From assembly GCA_003477345.1 (NCBI GenBank), contig DMTG01000026.1, positions 1 through 9,467 of the forward strand: 9,467 nt of DNA, given 5' to 3'. The position numbers were made by a program, and so were the translations under genes. This stretch comes from Succinivibrionaceae bacterium (GTDB lineage: Bacteria > Pseudomonadota > Gammaproteobacteria > Enterobacterales > Succinivibrionaceae). Under the pieces are notes generated by a model. It was not told the origin of the DNA and ran no database searches. It saw only the letters and a program-made list of their open reading frames with translations. Shown piece by piece: positions 6,111 through 9,467 of the stretch (within the stretch, counting starts at the first letter, position 1; every line of letters starts with the position of its first letter).

Positions 6111-8151
6111 ATTCGCCGCCTTCGAGTATTCTCAAAATCCTGTCTATATCGCTTTCTGATTCTTCCTTTTGAGGGGCAGGCTTCTTTTTGCCAGAGCGCA
6201 GCTGACTGACCTCGAAATCCAGTTGAAGATCGTCTTCAGGCATCTCGTTTAGAAATCTGCTTGGAACGCATTTGCCATCTTTTTCGGAATTAGAGCCGCC
6301 TCGGTGGTTGCAGTAGCTGATGGTTAATTCGCGCTGAGCTCTGGTTACTCCGACATAGGCAAGACGGCGCTCTTCATCTAATCCTCCTGGCTGTTCAAGA
6401 CTGGTGTGATGCGGCAGCAGACCGTCCTCCATTCCTATTAGATAAACATAGTGAAATTCCAGCCCCTTGGCGGCATGCAGCGTCATGAGCTGAACAGCAT
6501 CATTGTCAGAAGACTTGTCGCCTCTTTCAAGCATTTCTCTTACATTAAGAGAGTCTATAGCCGCAGAGAAAGCATAACTTGGAGTTGAAATATATTTGTC
6601 GAGCAGGTTTTTGAGCCATTTTTCCAGCATATGCACATTTCTGATTTTGTAATCTCGTGCAACTTTGCTGTCTGTGGAGGCATTTAAATAGCTTTCGTAG
6701 TCTATGTTCTCGATAATCTCGTCAATAGGCGGATACTCATCAGGGCAGTAAATTATTTTTTCTCTTAAGGACGTGAGCAGCAGAATAAAAGAGCTGAGAG
6801 CACGCATCTGGCTTGGTTTTAAAGAATTGGTTACGGCAGAGTTCAGCGCATTCTGATATAAGGAAGCATCGTTTTCCTTTGAGGCTGCGGCCAGAACGGC
6901 AATGGTTTCAGGACCGATTCCTCTTCTTGGAATATTGATGACTCTTAAAAATGCCATATCATCATCCGGATTGCATATAAGCCTGAACCAGGCCATCATA
7001 TCCTTAATTTCGGTCTGTTCAAAAAATCCCTGACCACCAGCTACGGATACAGGAATTCTGGCAAGAACGCATGCATTTTCAACGAATCTTGACTGAAAAT
7101 TACTTCTGTAAAGCACCGCGTATTCATTCCATGAAGTTCCGTGCCGGAACTGATGGGAAAGAATCTCCGAGGCAATGCGCTCTCCTTCATCTATTTCGTT
7201 ACGCACCTCGATAATTTTTACTGGAGCCCCTTCTTCAAGATTGGTAAACAGGGTCTTGTCAAAGATGTGTGAGTTATGAGAAATCACTGCATTGGCACAG
7301 TTGAGAATATGTTTTGTGCAGCGGTAGTTCTGTTCTAGCTTTATTACCTTCAGATCAGGGTAATCCTGTGCCAGAATGTTGATGTTTTCAGGTCTTGCTC
7401 CTCTCCAGGAGTAGATAGACTGATCGTCATCACCTACCACAGTGAATCTGTTGTGCTTGGCAGTAAGAATTCTCAGCAGTCTATACTGAGTTTCATTTGT
7501 GTCCTGATACTCATCCACAAGAATATATTTGAAGATGTTCTGCCATCTGTTGCGAACAGTATCGTTGTTAATTAGAAGTTTTGCTGTAAGGAAGATCAGA
7601 TCATCAAAATCAACTGCATTGCAGGCATCTAGGTAATTCCGGTAATCACTGTAAAGAGAAACTACCGGTGAATTTGCTAAATCTTCTGGCGCAAGCAGCT
7701 TGCCTTTCCAGCTGGAAATCTGTGATGCGATATCATTTATCGCATTTTTGGCAGAAGTGTTCAGCAAAAGCTGCGGATATCTCTCTCTGGCAATATCATA
7801 AATAACCTTTTCACTGTCATTCTGGTCAAATAAGGAGAAATTTGAGCCTAGATTAAGATATTCGTGCTCTATCTTTAAAATGTTCAGTCCCAGAGAATGG
7901 AAGGTGGAAATTGAAATTTTTTTAGCAGATTCGCTGTCTAATTCTGCGCCAACTCTTTCACGCATTTCGGCGGCAGCCTTATTGGTAAAAGTCACAGCAC
8001 AGATATTCTGCGGATTTATACCGACTTTTCTTATTAACTTAACAATTTTGGTGGTTATTACGCGGGTTTTCCCTGATCCGGCTCCTGCCAGAACGAGGCA
8101 GGGGCCGTCTATATAGTCAACAGCACTTTGTTGAGCTGTATTAAGTCGCAT
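6109..8151 (-). CDS. rep: ATP-dependent DNA helicase Rep (superfamily 1A, 3'-5')
   Basis: Rep unwinds DNA 3' to 5', clears protein blocks ahead of the fork and helps restart stalled replication. At 680 aa it matches E. coli Rep (673 aa) in length and domain order. All SF1A motifs are intact: Q-motif region (NTAQQSAVDY), Walker A GAGSGKT (23-29), Ia TFTNKAA (54-60), Walker B DEYQDT (213-218), III GDDDQSIYSWRGA (240-252), IV QNYR (274-277), V QLMTLHAAKGLEF (554-566) and VI EERRLAYVGVTRAQ (593-606). The opening MRLN and the Rep-like 2B subdomain favour Rep over UvrD or PcrA. The C-terminal tail is basic then acidic (GKKKPAPQKEESESD), in the region that in E. coli contacts DnaB. The ATG follows the upstream gene's TAA by 3 nt, with AGGGA (8165-8161) at 9 nt lying inside that gene, implying translational coupling. 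Confidence 0.96.
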   Translation of the reverse strand: MRLNTAQQSAVDYIDGPCLVLAGAGSGKTRVITTKIVKLIRKVGINPQNICAVTFTNKAAAEMRERVGAELDSESAKKISISTFHSLGLNILKIEHEYLNLGSNFSLFDQNDSEKVIYDIARERYPQLLLNTSAKNAINDIASQISSWKGKLLAPEDLANSPVVSLYSDYRNYLDACNAVDFDDLIFLTAKLLINNDTVRNRWQNIFKYILVDEYQDTNETQYRLLRILTAKHNRFTVVGDDDQSIYSWRGARPENINILAQDYPDLKVIKLEQNYRCTKHILNCANAVISHNSHIFDKTLFTNLEEGAPVKIIEVRNEIDEGERIASEILSHQFRHGTSWNEYAVLYRSNFQSRFVENACVLARIPVSVAGGQGFFEQTEIKDMMAWFRLICNPDDDMAFLRVINIPRRGIGPETIAVLAAASKENDASLYQNALNSAVTNSLKPSQMRALSSFILLLTSLREKIIYCPDEYPPIDEIIENIDYESYLNASTDSKVARDYKIRNVHMLEKWLKNLLDKYISTPSYAFSAAIDSLNVREMLERGDKSSDNDAVQLMTLHAAKGLEFHYVYLIGMEDGLLPHHTSLEQPGGLDEERRLAYVGVTRAQRELTISYCNHRGGSNSEKDGKCVPSRFLNEMPEDDLQLDFEVSQLRSGKKKPAPQKEESESDIDRILRILEGGE

Positions 8152-8154
8152 GCG

Positions 8155-9243
8155 TTAGATTCCCTGGTATTTTATAAAACTCAAAGGTTTTCCGCCTGCG
8201 CTTAGCGTGTCGACTTCTATTTCCGCGTCATTTGCATAGCTGAATTCGAGCTGCTGAACAGCAAGAGATTCTGCAAAATATCTAACCTTCTGATTGCATA
8301 ATGCAACAATAGGCAGCTTCATTTTTTCACTTAAATCAGCTAGTGCTTCAAGAGTCGATAATGCTGTTTGAGGTAAACAGGCAGAAAGGTCGACTATTGT
8401 AACAAAAGATGATTCTACAAGCATCAGTAATGCTGAAAGGTTTTTCATCAGCTGATCCTGAATGTGCTCGCCATCAATGCTGATGAATTTTGCGCTTTTA
8501 TCTCCGTAGCCGAAAGTTCTGTCACTGCTGACAAACTGACAGATATTTTTCCATTGAACTCTGTTGCCGGCATAGAGAATGGAGCACTCGTTGCTGCTGA
8601 TAATGTCGCTTACAAGCCTGTGTAAAAGAGGTGCCTGTCCGCTGAATGTATACAGATTGCCGGAAAGTTCCAGCTTGGTAAGGGAAACTGAATCCTCGAT
8701 AAATTTTATATCTTCAGTTTTTCTTATTATTCCTTCAGGGGAGAAGGTTACCAGATCATTAAAATTATCCAGTCTGTAACGCAGGGTTTCTGGAGTTTTG
8801 CAGAGTGCTTCGTTAATAGACTTGTAAGGCAGAGCAAGATTGATAATCCTGTATGGGTTATTTAAAGAAACCAGATAGTTGCCTAGCTGATTTGCAATAT
8901 CCTTCTCTCTGGTTTCATTGTTTCTGCAGATATAGTAGCAGCGGTTTTCATTTTTTTTCTGTCTTAAAGTTTCAAGCAGTACCGGCAGATTTCTTGGATC
9001 TCCAATAGCAATAGCGGCGTGTCCTAGAGATTCAAGGCTGAGGGCATCCAGTTCATCGAAAGTAATAAATAAATCTCGTTCATAATTCAAAGCCTGAGCA
9101 TTGAAAATCTCGTATGGACCTTTTCTTATGACTCTAGAATTTTCTGGTCTGGCGGTATTGTAGACAGCGTAGGAAGAGGTTCCCAGCGGAATAATTGCCG
9201 CCTTCCATATTATTTGACCGCCAATCTGATCAACTCCTGCCAT
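8155..9243 (-). CDS. Degenerate toprim / RecA-like (primase-helicase-related) protein, likely inactive
   Basis: The 362 codons from the only canonical in-frame ATG encode a protein whose block order resembles phage/plasmid toprim-DnaB-like primase-helicases. IIWKAAIIP (11-19) matches the usual VWRAAIIP strand, DELDALSL (63-70) the VEGELDAL block, IAIGDPRNL (78-86) the ALGGTxNI block, and LPYKSINEAL (138-147) the G-KDANEAL block. SILYAGNRVQWKN (221-233) sits where a P-loop would be, and VTIVDLSA (281-288) resembles Walker B. Catalytic residues are missing: the toprim Glu-Gly is Phe-Asp, the DND metal site is RNN (107-109), and the P-loop GK[ST] is WKN. No Shine-Dalgarno precedes the ATG at 9243, and homologous sequence continues upstream in frame, so this start is doubtful. 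It is directly coupled to rep. Family placement is from remembered motifs, not a search; it could be a pseudogene. Confidence 0.6.
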   Translation of the reverse strand: MAGVDQIGGQIIWKAAIIPLGTSSYAVYNTARPENSRVIRKGPYEIFNAQALNYERDLFITFDELDALSLESLGHAAIAIGDPRNLPVLLETLRQKKNENRCYYICRNNETREKDIANQLGNYLVSLNNPYRIINLALPYKSINEALCKTPETLRYRLDNFNDLVTFSPEGIIRKTEDIKFIEDSVSLTKLELSGNLYTFSGQAPLLHRLVSDIISSNECSILYAGNRVQWKNICQFVSSDRTFGYGDKSAKFISIDGEHIQDQLMKNLSALLMLVESSFVTIVDLSACLPQTALSTLEALADLSEKMKLPIVALCNQKVRYFAESLAVQQLEFSYANDAEIEVDTLSAGGKPLSFIKYQGI

Positions 9244-9467
9244 GAAATGAGGATCGCAGCCGAGTTTGAATCTTTTTACGGTTTCATCTGAAATGCAGTG
9301 GTATTCGTAGAAGTCAGTCTCTTTTATCTCCTGAGAGCATTGTCTGAAGTATTCAGACTAATCGTTTTTTAACTCTTCTCTGAATCCAGAGTCAAAGGTA
9401 TGGCTGCCGATACTGAAGTTGATGTTGTTCGGAGACTGCTGACTCAGATGCTGGCCTGGATTTCTTT
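9244..9467 (-). pseudogene. Upstream in-frame part of the toprim-like gene, interrupted by TAG and cut by window edge
   Basis: The reading frame of the downstream protein continues upstream of its ATG for 38 codons. These include SEYFRQCSQ, TDFYEYHC and ISDETVKRFKLG, a conserved entry motif of toprim primase-helicases (typically TDY-x(5)-GISDExxxKFKLG). A TAG at 9360-9358 then interrupts it. Beyond the TAG the same frame stays open for 35 more codons to the window edge, with a polar, linker-like composition (SQQSPNNINFS) ending REELKND. Related proteins, as I remember them, have a Tyr where the TAG falls, so a single TAC/TAT to TAG change would explain it. There is no ATG, GTG or TTG between the TAG and 9243 to restart translation while keeping the conserved motif. 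A real nonsense mutation, a sequencing error or readthrough are all possible. Confidence 0.6.

Noticed and set aside
9358..9360. Pyrrolysine or code-15 (TAG as Gln) recoding in this genome
   Set aside because: A single TAG in one degenerate gene is not evidence for recoding; a nonsense change or error is simpler, and no supporting tRNA is visible in the window.

Overview
The window looks like a chromosomal segment of a moderately AT-rich gammaproteobacterium. IlvY, IlvC, Rep and GlmU/GlmS all read as diverged relatives of the Escherichia coli proteins, with ilvY and ilvC divergent as in enterics. Low GC, genes on both strands and a Bacteroidetes-looking Lgt suggest a gut or rumen lineage such as Succinivibrionaceae; this placement is inference without a 16S gene.

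Layout. (1) Positions 1-2509, minus strand: a compact cell-envelope operon lgt-glmU-glmS, with glmS cut by the left edge. GlmS and GlmU make UDP-GlcNAc; Lgt performs the first step of lipoprotein maturation. (2) Positions 2510-2744: a 235-base divergent intergenic region with two inverted repeats, a candidate lgt promoter and a possible 17-codon leader ORF overlapping the lgt start. (3) Positions 2745-3452, plus strand: a stand-alone Sfp-type 4'-phosphopantetheinyl transferase, ending at a small inverted repeat shared with the convergent ilvY. (4) Positions 3473-6110: the divergent ilvY/ilvC pair of branched-chain amino acid synthesis, with a LysR-type palindrome between them and a strong intrinsic terminator after ilvC. 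(5) Positions 6109-9467, minus strand: the Rep DNA helicase gene, preceded at 3 nt by a gene of toprim/RecA-like primase-helicase ancestry that runs off the right edge.

The most unusual part is that last gene. Its fold-level signatures resemble phage/plasmid-type toprim-DnaB-like primase-helicases (IxDETxxRFKLG, a VWRAAIIP-like strand, an ELDALS block, a DANEAL-like block, a Walker-B-like strand). Yet the catalytic residues are replaced: the toprim Glu and DxD, and the P-loop GK[ST]. The frame stays open for 362 codons but is broken by one in-frame TAG upstream of the conserved N-terminal motif, with the same frame open beyond it to the window edge. It is therefore a catalytically dead, possibly repurposed protein, a recently broken gene, or a case of stop readthrough. 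Its tight linkage to rep makes a role in replication or replication restart conceivable.

Apart from the 235-base lgt/PPTase gap and the 146-base ilvY/ilvC gap, there is almost no non-coding sequence. I saw no rRNA, tRNA, CRISPR array or insertion sequence.
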